Translations under genes and position numbers: made by a program | The notes under the pieces: generated by a model | The model's database searches: none | What the model was told of the DNA's origin: nothing | The model's input: only the letters and a program-made list of their open reading frames with translations | Shown here: positions 24,553 to 33,780 of the stretch, one piece after another | Layout: each line of letters opens with the position of its first letter | Position numbering within the stretch: the stretch's first letter is position 1 | Assembly (NCBI GenBank): GCA_018240015.1 | Contig: JAFEGJ010000001.1 | Coordinates: 54,250-118,249 of the forward strand | Origin: Verrucomicrobiota bacterium | GTDB taxonomy: Bacteria > Chlamydiota > Chlamydiia > Chlamydiales > Rhabdochlamydiaceae | DNA length: 64,000 nt | Direction: 5' to 3'

Positions 24553-25901
24553 GAGACAACAAAAGAATCTCCACTCGCGTGGAACTCTTTGCGGTGGCGT
24601 CCTTTTAGATTGAACACAAGAGGATTGCCCGTGAATTGATACGTCTCACGGAATTTCCCCACCAGATATTGCTTGTACGTGTCGAGCATGAGATGGGGAT
24701 AATTCACAAACAGCACGAACGTGGGCGGCTGCACATCGACTTGTGTCATGTAGTAGATACGCAGGCGTTTGCCTTGGATCATCGGCGGATGGTAAAGCTG
24801 GATGGCCCGCTCGACAAACTTGTTGAGCTGCCCTGTTGTGATCCGCTCTTGCTGGAACCGATATACTTCTTGGATGAGCGGGAAAATTTTTGTGAGATTT
24901 CGTTTTTTTTGCGCCGAGATAAAAAGGCGCGGACAGTGCTTTAAAAAAGATGCCTCTTCTTGGATCGCTTTGTCGCAGTGCTCCATACGAAAGCCCTCGG
25001 TCAGATCCCACTTGTTGAAAAGAAGAATGCACCCTTTCCCTGCTTCTTCGATCATCGAAGCAATTTTTTTGTCCTGCGCTGTAAGGCCCTCGCTACTTTC
25101 GAGCATCAGAAGACAAACGTCGCTGCGCTCGATCGCTTCCTGCGTACGAATCGCCGCAAATTTATCGACCACTTCGTGCTCTGATTTTTTGCGCCGGATC
25201 CCTGCCGTATCGATGAACGTGTAAGAAAAACCTTCGCGGATCACCTCGGCATCGATTGCGTCGCGCGTCGTCCCCGCTACAGGACTGACGACCGAACGGT
25301 CCTCTGAAAGGAGCGTATTGAGAAGGGTCGATTTGCCGACATTGGGACGCCCAACGATGGCCACTTTAATGGTATCGGACTCTTCGGCCATTTCACCACT
25401 TAAGGGTTTTAGGCCCGCCAGGGCTGTCTCTAAAAGTTCCGCAATCTGATGCCCCTGCGTGGCTGATACCGCCACCATTTTAGGAATGCCCAAGCTATAA
25501 AAAGCATGCAGTCCGTCTGCTCGTCCGAGATCATCGATCTTGTTTACCGCAAGCGTGATGGGTTTCTTGCTGTGGTGCAAAATTTTAGCCACTTCCTTGT
25601 CGAGAGGCGTGATGCCGGCTTTAGCGTCGACGACCATGACGATCGCATCAGCCTCAACTACCGCGATCTCAGCTTGCTGCCGAATCTCTTCACCGAAGAG
25701 AGCCCCTTTGCGCACGTCGATACCGCCTGTATCAATGACAGAGAGAGGCTGGCCAAAGAAGTCGGTTTCGCCATAAAGGCGATCGCGCGTGGTACCTTCG
25801 GCTTCATCGACGATCGATTGCCGCTTGCCACAGATCCGGTTAAAGAGGGCCGACTTGCCGACGTTCGGACGTCCGACAAGTGCTAATTTTAATTTTTTCA
25901 T
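24549..25901 (-). CDS. der: GTPase Der (EngA), 50S ribosome assembly
   Basis: Der has two consecutive G domains and a KH-like C-terminal domain. Both P-loops are visible (GRPNVGKSALFN near residue 9 and GRPNVGKSTLLN near 184), with NKID and NKWD G4 motifs and DTGG/DTAG switch motifs. About 450 residues is normal. ATG 25901 is chosen over a TTG three codons upstream. The 5' end of this gene (84 bp) is duplicated at 27737-27820, next to a transposase fragment. Convergent 4-base overlap with higA at the 3' end. Confidence 0.96.
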   Translation of the reverse strand: MKKLKLALVGRPNVGKSALFNRICGKRQSIVDEAEGTTRDRLYGETDFFGQPLSVIDTGGIDVRKGALFGEEIRQQAEIAVVEADAIVMVVDAKAGITPLDKEVAKILHHSKKPITLAVNKIDDLGRADGLHAFYSLGIPKMVAVSATQGHQIAELLETALAGLKPLSGEMAEESDTIKVAIVGRPNVGKSTLLNTLLSEDRSVVSPVAGTTRDAIDAEVIREGFSYTFIDTAGIRRKKSEHEVVDKFAAIRTQEAIERSDVCLLMLESSEGLTAQDKKIASMIEEAGKGCILLFNKWDLTEGFRMEHCDKAIQEEASFLKHCPRLFISAQKKRNLTKIFPLIQEVYRFQQERITTGQLNKFVERAIQLYHPPMIQGKRLRIYYMTQVDVQPPTFVLFVNYPHLMLDTYKQYLVGKFRETYQFTGNPLVFNLKGRHRKEFHASGDSFVVS

Positions 25902-26127
25902 TGGTGGCAAAATTATAACTCAAACAGAGTCAAAAAGCGATGATTCAAATTTTTTTTATCTTGGCGTCTGTCCAACGCTAATCAGCATACCCTCTCGCAA
26001 GCCCTTAAAAATGCCTATTGGGTCCGTAGCAAGTGCTTAATTTAAGATTAAAATCAGATGGCCGGCTGATACCAGCCTTCCCAAAGACCAAAAAGAGACC
26101 AATGCCCTTCTTCCAAGAACCAATGGT
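25902..26127. other. Intergenic stretch between der and the F-box gene
   Basis: About 225 bases with no gene or RNA I can support. It contains the der promoter region (no clear -35/-10 assigned) and sequence downstream of the F-box gene. A short match to a tRNA T-arm near 26125 was examined and rejected. Confidence 0.3.
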
Positions 26128-27243
26128 TCAAGTCCCAAGTGCCGGGAACTTCCGCTGACCCCCAACGCCAATTTTGTCGTGGTCGTAGTAGTAGTTATGG
26201 ATGCAGAGGCCGCCGGCCTCGAAGCCCCCAACAACCAAGGGCCGTCTATTGCTTCTCTCTCGGCACCGGGTGTAAGTCCAGGGACTGTCATTATATAGTC
26301 GCTCTCCTGTTTTAGCGCGGTGCATAAAGAGAGCTATGGCTGTGGAAAGCGCGGTCGGTACTTCGTAACCGGGATAGCTTTCAACGAGCTGCTTTTGCTG
26401 GTCGTAGGTTTTATTTCGGCTTCCTTCGAGGACGGTTTTTGTTAAAAGAATCCAGTGGCCTTTCTGAAGGGGTTTATCCCCATGGTCTGTTTGGGCTTGT
26501 GGCCAGATGTAGCTATACTTACTTGCGTGGCCCCTTAACTGCTTTTTGACAAGCTTACCTAGTGTATTGAGGGTGAGGGAAGTGCCATTCACGTTTGTAG
26601 GGATCCAACAGGCGATGTGGGTTTCTTTGACTTTCTTGCCTGCAATAAAGGGACAGGGTTCTTCGAGGGCTTTTACCAGGGCTTCGGGAATGGGATCTAC
26701 TTCTCCGACGTCTCCAAAATGGCTGTTCCAAGCTTCTTTTCCAAAGACGATCTTTTCAAGATCGTTAGTATGTTTTTGCCACATTATATTTAAAACTTGA
26801 GTGTCTGTTCGAAGACCTACAAGCGCTTTGCAGGTCTGGCTCAAAGATAAAATATCCTGAGGATTAGGAAGAAACTCACAAATTTTTCGCCAGATGCCGC
26901 GAGGGAACGTCCCGATATAAGTGCTGTCCTTTTTATCTACAGCCTTAGCAACAACTACATCCGTAATAGGGGCAATAGAAAGCTGGGACATTGGAAAGAA
27001 AAATTCATACCTGGCAATTTGAGTTGTGCTCGCTGACTCTTTTTTAAAATAATCCCATATCAGTTTAACAGCTATAACGGTTCCTAATAGACAGATACCA
27101 GCAACTGTTATGTTGCGGCTATTGAAGAACTCTCTCATAAATGAGCGAGATTCTTCGAGGGCCCAAGGAATAGACCAACTCATGCCTGCCTTATCCACCC
27201 CTGAATGCAAAGAAATACCTTTTATCAAATTAATAGATTCCAT
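26128..27243 (-). CDS. F-box protein with one membrane segment, candidate effector
   Basis: The 371-residue product has a hydrophobic segment at about 45-65 (ITVAGICLLGTVIAVKLIW), an F-box at about 112-155 (FPRGIWRKICEFLPNPQDIL and SLSQTCKALVGL), and a C-terminal region ending in ...SPWTYTRCRE..., VGGFEAGGL and IGVGGQRKF that I recall from large protein families of amoeba symbiont chlamydiae. F-box proteins recruit targets to host SCF ubiquitin ligases. T3SS delivery is inferred; no secretion signal can be read. Part of its 5' end (residues 14-41) recurs as a fragment at 43676-43760. No clear terminator follows. Confidence 0.72.
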   Translation of the reverse strand: MESINLIKGISLHSGVDKAGMSWSIPWALEESRSFMREFFNSRNITVAGICLLGTVIAVKLIWDYFKKESASTTQIARYEFFFPMSQLSIAPITDVVVAKAVDKKDSTYIGTFPRGIWRKICEFLPNPQDILSLSQTCKALVGLRTDTQVLNIMWQKHTNDLEKIVFGKEAWNSHFGDVGEVDPIPEALVKALEEPCPFIAGKKVKETHIACWIPTNVNGTSLTLNTLGKLVKKQLRGHASKYSYIWPQAQTDHGDKPLQKGHWILLTKTVLEGSRNKTYDQQKQLVESYPGYEVPTALSTAIALFMHRAKTGERLYNDSPWTYTRCRERSNRRPLVVGGFEAGGLCIHNYYYDHDKIGVGGQRKFPALGT

Positions 27244-27389
27244 GGAAAATATTTTAAATGAAATTTATACTAAAATCAAGATAAATATATTATTTAATCT
27301 AAGTTGCTAGTCGGAAATCGTATAGATAAAAGCAAAGTTAGAAGGAAAATTTTCAATTGATATTAAAAGGTTCCTCTAACGCTAAACAA

Positions 27390-27406
27390 CTTGGTCTAAG
27401 ACCAAG
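27390..27406. repeat. 17-bp palindrome before the broken transposase
   Basis: CTTGGTCT and AGACCAAG are perfect inverted copies around one A, 14 bases before the transposase-like reading frame. It could be part of an insertion sequence terminus or its promoter region. The rest of 27244-27389 holds nothing I can identify. Confidence 0.35.
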
Positions 27407-27413
27407 AAGGGGG

Positions 27414-27736
27414 AACCATGAGTATGAGATTATTGCTTTATTTTGTCACCTAGATGATTTTGGCAAGAGCCGATCAGTTCAAGATCCCAGACAAGAAATG
27501 AGCGACGCAGAAGTGATGCTGCGTCTGTTGTGACAGCCCGAATGCTCGGGGGAAACTTAAGCAGAGCTTGTCTGTTTTTAAAGGGGCAAAACTACTGCTC
27601 CAAAAAACTTAGTAAAAGTCGATTTAACAGACGCATACACCAGATACAAAATCAACTCTGGGTTGAGGTTATGAAAACATTTTGCCCGCCACAGACACCC
27701 CAAGAACACATAGTGGACAGCTTCCCGATATCTACG
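27414..27736 (+). pseudogene. Broken IS transposase, N-terminal fragment
   Basis: Two reading frames joined by a frameshift near 27520-27530 encode a transposase-like N-terminus: IIALFCHLDDFGKSRS and EMSDAEVM in the first frame; TARMLGGNLSRACLFLKGQN and LSKSRFNRRIHQIQNQLW in the second. The last recognisable segment is HIVDSFPISTC, which in intact elements of this DDE type precedes the catalytic region. At 27737 the sequence switches abruptly to a copy of the der 5' end, so the catalytic part is missing. The family (IS982/IS4-like) is a guess. Confidence 0.6.
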
Positions 27737-27820
27737 TGCCGCTTGCCACAGATCCGGTTAAAGAGGGCTGACTTGCCGACGTTGGGACGTCCGACAAGTG
27801 ATAATTTTAATTTTTTCATT
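27737..27820 (-). pseudogene. Duplicated 5' end of der
   Basis: These 84 bases match 25819-25902 (start of der, ATG included) with 3 mismatches. The copy encodes the first 27 residues or so of Der, including the first P-loop, then runs into transposase sequence. High identity implies a recent duplication. It is adjacent to the broken transposase, with the junction at 27736/27737. Confidence 0.88.
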
Positions 27821-27890
27821 AGATTGATTATAACCGAAAAGCTCCATAAAAGCGAGAAATAGCCTTGGAGTTAAAATTTATTTTACTAAT

Positions 27891-27937
27891 TTGGGGTTAT
27901 TTTGAAATACCCCAACACTCCCACAGAGAGCGTTGGG
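27891..27937 (-). terminator. Hairpins downstream of the RING-like gene
   Basis: CCCAACACTC (27911-27920) pairs with GAGCGTTGGG (27928-27937), one mismatch. TTGGGGT (27891-27897) can alternatively pair with ACCCCAA (27909-27915), which overlaps the first hairpin. On the minus strand they come right after the stop of the 27949-28749 gene. No long U-run follows, so termination is only likely. Confidence 0.45.
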
Positions 27938-27948
27938 ATTGCACGTCG

Positions 27949-28749
27949 TTAATTCTGAACAAGGCCTGCGCGGCTCGCTGCGGCACTGACACTTTGGAGT
28001 GCCAAATTAGGTGCCAAGGTTTGAATTTGTCTCCTACACAAGGGGCAACTCTGATTTGCACTATATGGTAAATAGTCTAAAATAGCTTGGACTTCAAAGG
28101 TATGGCCACAATCAAATGCAATATGAGGATTAGTCATAGTGCTACGATTGATCGGACAATCTAAAGCCTGTTGTATTGGTTCTATTTGTTCAATCGGTGT
28201 CGATATAAACGCCTCTGCGGGTATGTTGGGATTCAGCCCTCTTTCAATAAAGGCAGATTTCATTGCTTGTGCCTTTTCTTGAGTGGTGGCACTTAATCCA
28301 TGCAAATTATAAAAACAATCATGACCATATGATCGATTGCCGCGTGGGGCACCCTTAGCTGACCATAAATGCCAATAAACAGATTTCTCAAAGCTACTTG
28401 TAATTTGTTGAAAATGGTATAGTCCCAAATCGATATTCCCTCTTGAAAAGCATGTAGCAGCGGAAAGTAGAGCCAACTTACATTCATCTGGTACCCCATT
28501 CGAAAGACTGTTAATAACGGCAGAATATTTTTGTTGAGCATTGGAAACTACATTGTTCTCATGAAAACGTATCTCCCCAAAACGCCCGTCCCTAGGCCTA
28601 TTGTTAGAGTTCCATAAGTGCCAATACACTAATGCTTCTACGTCTTTCAAACGACGACAGTTTGTTTGAAATGTGCTCATTCCTTGATTATCGTTCCCGG
28701 CTACAAACTCATGATACGCCGGCATAAAAATCAGTTTTGTTGTTGCCAT
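27949..28749 (-). CDS. RING/U-box-like protein, candidate E3 ubiquitin ligase effector
   Basis: The 266-residue product has two internal repeats in the N-terminal half (...VYWHLWNSNNRPRDG... at about 41, ...VYWHLWSAKGAPRGN... at about 124). A C-terminal zinc-finger-like module follows: CPI (Cys198), DCGHTF (Cys214, His216) and CPLCRR (Cys235, Cys238), closing with APNLAL, as in U-box and SP-RING folds. Such modules bind E2 enzymes; a bacterial copy suggests an effector acting on host ubiquitin. It lies next to the F-box gene. A GAGAAAT ribosome site precedes the ATG. Cytoplasmic-looking, no signal peptide. Confidence 0.72.
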   Translation of the reverse strand: MATTKLIFMPAYHEFVAGNDNQGMSTFQTNCRRLKDVEALVYWHLWNSNNRPRDGRFGEIRFHENNVVSNAQQKYSAVINSLSNGVPDECKLALLSAATCFSRGNIDLGLYHFQQITSSFEKSVYWHLWSAKGAPRGNRSYGHDCFYNLHGLSATTQEKAQAMKSAFIERGLNPNIPAEAFISTPIEQIEPIQQALDCPINRSTMTNPHIAFDCGHTFEVQAILDYLPYSANQSCPLCRRQIQTLAPNLALQSVSAAASRAGLVQN

Positions 28750-28863
28750 AGATTTCTCCTATGTATTTAGATCAAAAATCTCCAGAAGGAAATTCTTGAT
28801 AAAAACATCGTAAAATCTTTATCGTTTATTTACAATTAAAACTTTACGAGTGTACTTGGCAAT

Positions 28864-31800
28864 TTACTCTGACGGTTTTGCCTCAAACTCATCTTCCATG
28901 AGCGAGAGTAGCCGCAAGAGCTCATCGCGGTTTAAAAGTTTTATTTGATCCTGGTCGTCGTAGCCGATGACTTCTTCGAGAAGGCCTATTTTCTTCTCAA
29001 TGAGATGGTGGATATGCTCTTCGATGGTGCCCTTAGTGACCATTTTAAAGACTTGGACGCCACGGCTTTGGCCCATGCGATGGACGCGGTCGGTGGCTTG
29101 GTTTTCCTTGGCCGGGTTCCACCACCGGTCATAGTGGATGACGACGGAGGCAGCGATGAGATCGATTCCGACGCCGGCGGCTTGGAGAGACCCGACGAAG
29201 ACTTCACACGTGGGATCGGTTTGGAATTTGTCGATCTGGGATTTGCGATCGCGAGTGGAGCCGCGGATAGCAGCAAACCCGATGCCGGCTTCTGCAAGAT
29301 GGCATTCAATGATGTCGAGCATGCCCAGATACTGGGAAAAGACGACGAGTTTTTGGCCGCTGGCTCTTGTCTCTTCGAGGAGTTGGAGGAAGAGATCCCA
29401 CTTGCCGCTGGTGTGGTGTTTGTAGGAGTCACCGAGAATGAGCGAGGGATGATCGCAGATCTGCTTGAGTTTGGTGAGAAGGGAAAAGATATGGAGGTAG
29501 GGAACGGGCTCGGAGGGATTTTTGAGCTGGTGGAGAAGTCCTTCGCGGTGGGCTTTGTAGGTGTCGTGGTAGAGTTTTTTCTGTTCTTCGGAAAGATCAG
29601 CATAGGAGATTTCTTCGATTTTTTCGGGAAGCTCGAGGAGCACTTCTGATTTTTTGCGGCGCAGGATGAACGGATGGATGAACCGCTGCAGGAGCTGTCT
29701 TTTTTCGTGGTCGTTTTGTTTTTCTATCGGGTGCACGAATAGCTCTTTGAAGACGGTTTCGGTAGGCATGTAAGTGGGAAGGATGACGTCGAAGAGCGAT
29801 TTGAGTTCGAGGAGGCGATTTTCGATGGGCGTGCCCGTGAGGCCGATGCGGGTTTTGGCGGTAACGGCTTTGAGGGCTTTGTGGGTCTGCGAGTGGGCGT
29901 TTTTGGCGATTTGGATTTCGTCGAAGATGGCGACATCGAAGGAAAGGTCAGAGAAAGGATTTTTGGCGCCGCGTTCGCTGCGCAGCGTTCCATAAGAAGT
30001 GAGAATGAGATCGCATTCGGAGAGCGCGCGATGGATGCCGTAAAAGACGAGGACATTTAGTTTGGGAAAGAATCGACGGAGGAGTTCTTGCCAGTGATAA
30101 ATCACAGAAGTCGGACATACGACGAGGAATTTGGCGCCTGGCTGCATATTGTGCACAGCGGCAAGAAGGGCCATCGCTTGGTGGGTTTTACCGAGGCCCA
30201 TCTCGTCGCACAGAAGTCCAGAGAGACCGTGCACATACAAAAACCAAAGCCACTGCAGACCTGTCTCTTGGTAGTTGCGGAGCTGGCTACTAAGACCGGT
30301 TAAGTCGAATGGTTTTGTGGTGCGCAGCTCAGAAAACTCTTCGAGCAATTTTTTTCCTTCAGGATCCGAGGGAGGGATGATTTCTTCGAGGGCAAAAAGG
30401 CGCATCCATTCGAGGGGTGTGAGGATGACAGTGTTGGTCTCTCCTTCCCACCGTTTCTTGGGCAGATTTTTCAGCCAGTTGAACCGCGGGGTTTTCAAAA
30501 GGAGAAGGCCGGCTTTAGAAAAGAGATACCGCTCATTATCGCAGACAGCTTGCCATACGTCTCTTGCGCCGATAGAGCCTACGTCGCTGACATACGAAAG
30601 AGAGAGGCGCCAGCCGGCAGCATCTTCGGAGAGTTCGTGGATCTGCAATGAGAGATGGTGGGGTTTTTTTAGCCGAGGATCGATTGAGGTGATGAGGGGC
30701 ATGAGAGCATCGATCTCAAAAGCGACAAAGTAGGGCTCGTGGTTGTCATCGATGAGAACTTCTTTGGTAAAAGGATCGGGAAGACGCAAAGGGGCGGGAA
30801 TTTCATAAAAGCCCTCACCCTCGACATAGGTAAAATTGTCGAAGAGATGGACTTTTCTCTGGGCGTAAGAGGGAAGAAATTCATACTGAGGAGCCACAAT
30901 GATTTTATTCTCCGGGGAAAGAGTCACACGAAGGCCGGAATGGTGGACGGGAGAAAGAGCCGCAAAAAAATGGGGGATCGTTTCGAGTTCATCGCGGTGG
31001 GTGCGGATAAAAGCAGGAATCTCTGCTTTGGAAGCGGTTTGTCCGGGCCGGATCAGTTGTCCACTACGGCGTGCAATCTTAGCGTAAAATCCGCGCCCGG
31101 GAATATAGATCCAGTCGCCGAAATCGACGACTTCTTCTTTTTCTTCGGCGATCTCTAATTTGCCTTCGAATTTGAGGGCTTCATCTTGGGTTAAATGATA
31201 AGTCAAATGTGTTTCTACACCGCCTACGTGTGTTTGATAACCTTCATAAGCGCTGAGGAAGTGTCTGTGGCGGCTGACAAAATCCCCCACTTCTTTCTTA
31301 GGAATGACTTTTTGGAGCTCTTCGAAGAGTTGGTCTTGGAGCAAATAAAATCCTTTTCCCGGCAAATAGACCCAGGGAGCAAAGAAGGCTGCTTGTGGCT
31401 TTTGCAGATCACCCTTTTCAAACAAATAGCAGCTTAAGTTGAGGTTGAACTTGTCATCGAACTCGATTTGATATTTAGGAGACAGGGGCTCAGGGTGTAG
31501 CTTGGCTCCAAATAGGTATTTTTCGACGAGGCGCGGATGTTTTTCTAGAAATGCGCCAATGCGGGCGGTGGGGATTTCGCGTTCTTTGAGAAACACGTCC
31601 ATGCGCGAGGGATAAAATCCTTTCCCCGGAGCAAAAATCCATTCACCAAGAGGATACGTTTTTTCAGGGGTTACCAGTTCTTCTTTAGGAACTTTTCCTA
31701 AATCGAGCGAAAATGTTTTTTTAAGAGGATCGTAAATAATACGCTTGATTTGGCGGTGGGTAACCTCGAATAACTTGAGCGGTGAATCGACGGTGGCAAG

Positions 31801-32586
31801 AGCGGGTACAATGTGATTCCAATTGGCCTCGGCGATATAAAAAGTAAAAGCAATATCGGAGAATTTCACCTCGATGATTTTTGGTATCTCATCCTTTGGA
31901 ACAAATCGAATTTGATAGGAATCCCCTTCTTCCTGCAGCCCCATCCACCATTTGGCAAGATCGGACCAAAAGGAGAGTTCATATTGCAGATGATCGGAGG
32001 GTCTGCCTTCTTTCCACAGAGATAGCTCATCGGGAGGCAAATTTGAGAATTTGAGGGAAGTCTCCTCGGTTTCTTTGGGACGACTTTTCAAAAGTTCTTT
32101 GAGTTTTTTTCGTCCTGTTTCCGTAAGCGGTTTGCAAGAAAAAAGTTCTTTTCCGGTAGGAGAAAAAGCTTTGAAACCTGTTTTCAAATCCCCTTTGAGT
32201 CCTTCAGGATCATATCCATGGCGCCGACTGGCCATTAAGCAGAGTTCATTCCAAAGGCTGGACCGAAAACGAACGTGGAGAGGCTGGAGTTTGCCGCTGA
32301 GTATCTTTAGCCAAGCAGCGGCTTGATGAGGACATGATTGCTGTTCTTCCGCAGCAGGACAGGTGCAAAAATGATCGAGAATCTGCCCTTCTTCATCGAG
32401 TTGCAAAAAGGGCCAATAAATTTTTCGTTTTTCTTTAACTTCGACCTGGTAGGTCCCCTCGGAGAAGAGGATGACTCCTACCTTCCCCTGCGCAAGCAGG
32501 GTCTCTGCGGACTCTAAATCAGATTTGGGAAAAGAAAAGTTTCCCATGAACCCATCGATTATGCCCTCTTTCGAGAAAGAAAGCAA
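28864..32586 (-). CDS. SNF2-family helicase with N-terminal SWIM zinc finger (CT708-like)
   Basis: The 1240-residue product has a SWIM motif near residue 93 (CTCPAAEEQQSCPHQ), a long middle region with repeated blocks ending in ...(L/I)PGKGFY (several copies between about 300 and 520), and a C-terminal SNF2 ATPase: Walker A region CDEMGLGKTHQAMALL, Walker B FDEIQ, SLQAAGVGIDL and QATDRVHRMGQ. It is a DNA translocase likely acting in transcription or chromatin-like remodelling. In C. trachomatis the homolog (CT708) neighbours tig; here it is about 28 kb away. It follows tdh by one base, so the two are probably cotranscribed. Confidence 0.92.
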   Translation of the reverse strand: MLSFSKEGIIDGFMGNFSFPKSDLESAETLLAQGKVGVILFSEGTYQVEVKEKRKIYWPFLQLDEEGQILDHFCTCPAAEEQQSCPHQAAAWLKILSGKLQPLHVRFRSSLWNELCLMASRRHGYDPEGLKGDLKTGFKAFSPTGKELFSCKPLTETGRKKLKELLKSRPKETEETSLKFSNLPPDELSLWKEGRPSDHLQYELSFWSDLAKWWMGLQEEGDSYQIRFVPKDEIPKIIEVKFSDIAFTFYIAEANWNHIVPALATVDSPLKLFEVTHRQIKRIIYDPLKKTFSLDLGKVPKEELVTPEKTYPLGEWIFAPGKGFYPSRMDVFLKEREIPTARIGAFLEKHPRLVEKYLFGAKLHPEPLSPKYQIEFDDKFNLNLSCYLFEKGDLQKPQAAFFAPWVYLPGKGFYLLQDQLFEELQKVIPKKEVGDFVSRHRHFLSAYEGYQTHVGGVETHLTYHLTQDEALKFEGKLEIAEEKEEVVDFGDWIYIPGRGFYAKIARRSGQLIRPGQTASKAEIPAFIRTHRDELETIPHFFAALSPVHHSGLRVTLSPENKIIVAPQYEFLPSYAQRKVHLFDNFTYVEGEGFYEIPAPLRLPDPFTKEVLIDDNHEPYFVAFEIDALMPLITSIDPRLKKPHHLSLQIHELSEDAAGWRLSLSYVSDVGSIGARDVWQAVCDNERYLFSKAGLLLLKTPRFNWLKNLPKKRWEGETNTVILTPLEWMRLFALEEIIPPSDPEGKKLLEEFSELRTTKPFDLTGLSSQLRNYQETGLQWLWFLYVHGLSGLLCDEMGLGKTHQAMALLAAVHNMQPGAKFLVVCPTSVIYHWQELLRRFFPKLNVLVFYGIHRALSECDLILTSYGTLRSERGAKNPFSDLSFDVAIFDEIQIAKNAHSQTHKALKAVTAKTRIGLTGTPIENRLLELKSLFDVILPTYMPTETVFKELFVHPIEKQNDHEKRQLLQRFIHPFILRRKKSEVLLELPEKIEEISYADLSEEQKKLYHDTYKAHREGLLHQLKNPSEPVPYLHIFSLLTKLKQICDHPSLILGDSYKHHTSGKWDLFLQLLEETRASGQKLVVFSQYLGMLDIIECHLAEAGIGFAAIRGSTRDRKSQIDKFQTDPTCEVFVGSLQAAGVGIDLIAASVVIHYDRWWNPAKENQATDRVHRMGQSRGVQVFKMVTKGTIEEHIHHLIEKKIGLLEEVIGYDDQDQIKLLNRDELLRLLSLMEDEFEAKPSE

Positions 32587-32587
32587 C

Positions 32588-33610
32588 CTACCATTTCAGG
32601 ACGACCTTGCCGGAGTTTCCTTGCTGCATCGCTTCAAACCCCTTATCAAATTCTTGATAGGGAAGGACATGGGTGATAATGGGCCGAACATCGAGACCAG
32701 ATAAAATCATAGAGATCATTTTATTCCACGTCTCAAACATTTTACGCCCATAAATTCCTTTAAGCGTTAGGCCCTTGAAGATCACATCGACCCAGTTGAT
32801 GCTAGCCTCTGCAGGGAGAATGCCGAGGAGCGCGATATTTCCTCCATGGCTCATGTTGGTAATCATCGAGCGCAATGCTTCAGGATTTCCCGACATTTCA
32901 AGTCCTACGGTAAATCCTTCATCTATGTTGAGTTGTTTCTCGACAGTTTCAATGGTTGTTTTGGTCACATTCACAATTTCTGTGGCGCCCATTTTTTTCG
33001 CCATATTCAATCGAAAATCATTCGTATTGCTGACGACAACTCTGCGGGCTCCTACAAATTTTGCTATGGCAGCCGCCATCATTCCAATAGGACCAGAGCC
33101 CGTGATGAGCACATCTTGCCCTACCAAATCAAAAGAAAGTGCTGTGTGAACGGCATTGCCTAAAGGATCGAGAAACGATGCGACCTCATCGGGAATTTCC
33201 TTAGGCAGTGGAATGACATTAATGGCGGGGTGCGCCAGATACTCTGCAAAACACCCTGTGCGATTAACTCCGATCCCTTGCGTGCTGGGACACAGATGGC
33301 GTCTTTCTTCACGGCAGTTGCGACATCTTCCGCAGACGATGTGGCCTTCTCCCGAAACACGATCGCCCACTTTCAATCCCTTGACATCTCGTCCCACTTT
33401 TTCAATGATGCCCATAAACTCATGGCCCACGGTCATCGGCACTGGAATTGTCTTTTGCGCCCAGGCGTCCCAGAGATAAATATGAAGGTCTGTGCCACAT
33501 AAAGCGGTGTATTTGATTTTGATAAGCACCTCGTCGGGACCGATTTCGGGCATCGGAGCGTCATAGAGCCAAAGGCCTTTTTCTTTTTTCAGTTTCCCCA
33601 GCGCTTTCAT
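32588..33610 (-). CDS. tdh: L-threonine 3-dehydrogenase
   Basis: Zinc-dependent medium-chain dehydrogenase of 340 residues converting threonine to 2-amino-3-ketobutyrate with NAD+. The catalytic zinc ligand region [11 protein letters not shown] and GHEFMG, the structural zinc Cys cluster ([15 protein letters not shown]) and the nucleotide fold ([13 protein letters not shown]) are all present. The partner enzyme Kbl is encoded just upstream (170-base gap with a hairpin), completing the two-step threonine to glycine route. I do not recall this pathway in Chlamydia, which obtains these amino acids from the host. The stop codon abuts the start of the helicase gene. Confidence 0.95.
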   Translation of the reverse strand: MKALGKLKKEKGLWLYDAPMPEIGPDEVLIKIKYTALCGTDLHIYLWDAWAQKTIPVPMTVGHEFMGIIEKVGRDVKGLKVGDRVSGEGHIVCGRCRNCREERRHLCPSTQGIGVNRTGCFAEYLAHPAINVIPLPKEIPDEVASFLDPLGNAVHTALSFDLVGQDVLITGSGPIGMMAAAIAKFVGARRVVVSNTNDFRLNMAKKMGATEIVNVTKTTIETVEKQLNIDEGFTVGLEMSGNPEALRSMITNMSHGGNIALLGILPAEASINWVDVIFKGLTLKGIYGRKMFETWNKMISMILSGLDVRPIITHVLPYQEFDKGFEAMQQGNSGKVVLKW

Positions 33611-33685
33611 TTAATAGTTGCCCCTAATTTAGTCATTTGTGAGTGCCAATGTGCTTTTTGAGATCTTTTGCATTTCCCTCATTGT

Positions 33686-33707
33686 CCCTATGCAGCGTCG
33701 CATAGGG
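33686..33707. other. Hairpin between kbl and tdh
   Basis: CCCTATGC (33686-33693) pairs with GCATAGGG (33700-33707) around AGCGTC. No U-run follows on either strand, so it may be an mRNA-processing or partial attenuation element rather than a terminator. The rest of the 170-base gap shows nothing else. Confidence 0.5.
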
Positions 33708-33780
33708 CCTTCTTCGGGAACTCCAAAATCTCTTCAAAAATCCCAATTGCCCCTCAAACAAAGCACTAAATCAGGGACAA

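Noticed and set aside
26100-26160. tRNA T-arm-like GGTTCAAGTCCC near the F-box gene end
   Set aside because: No matching acceptor stem or anticodon arm upstream; it overlaps coding sequence of the F-box protein.
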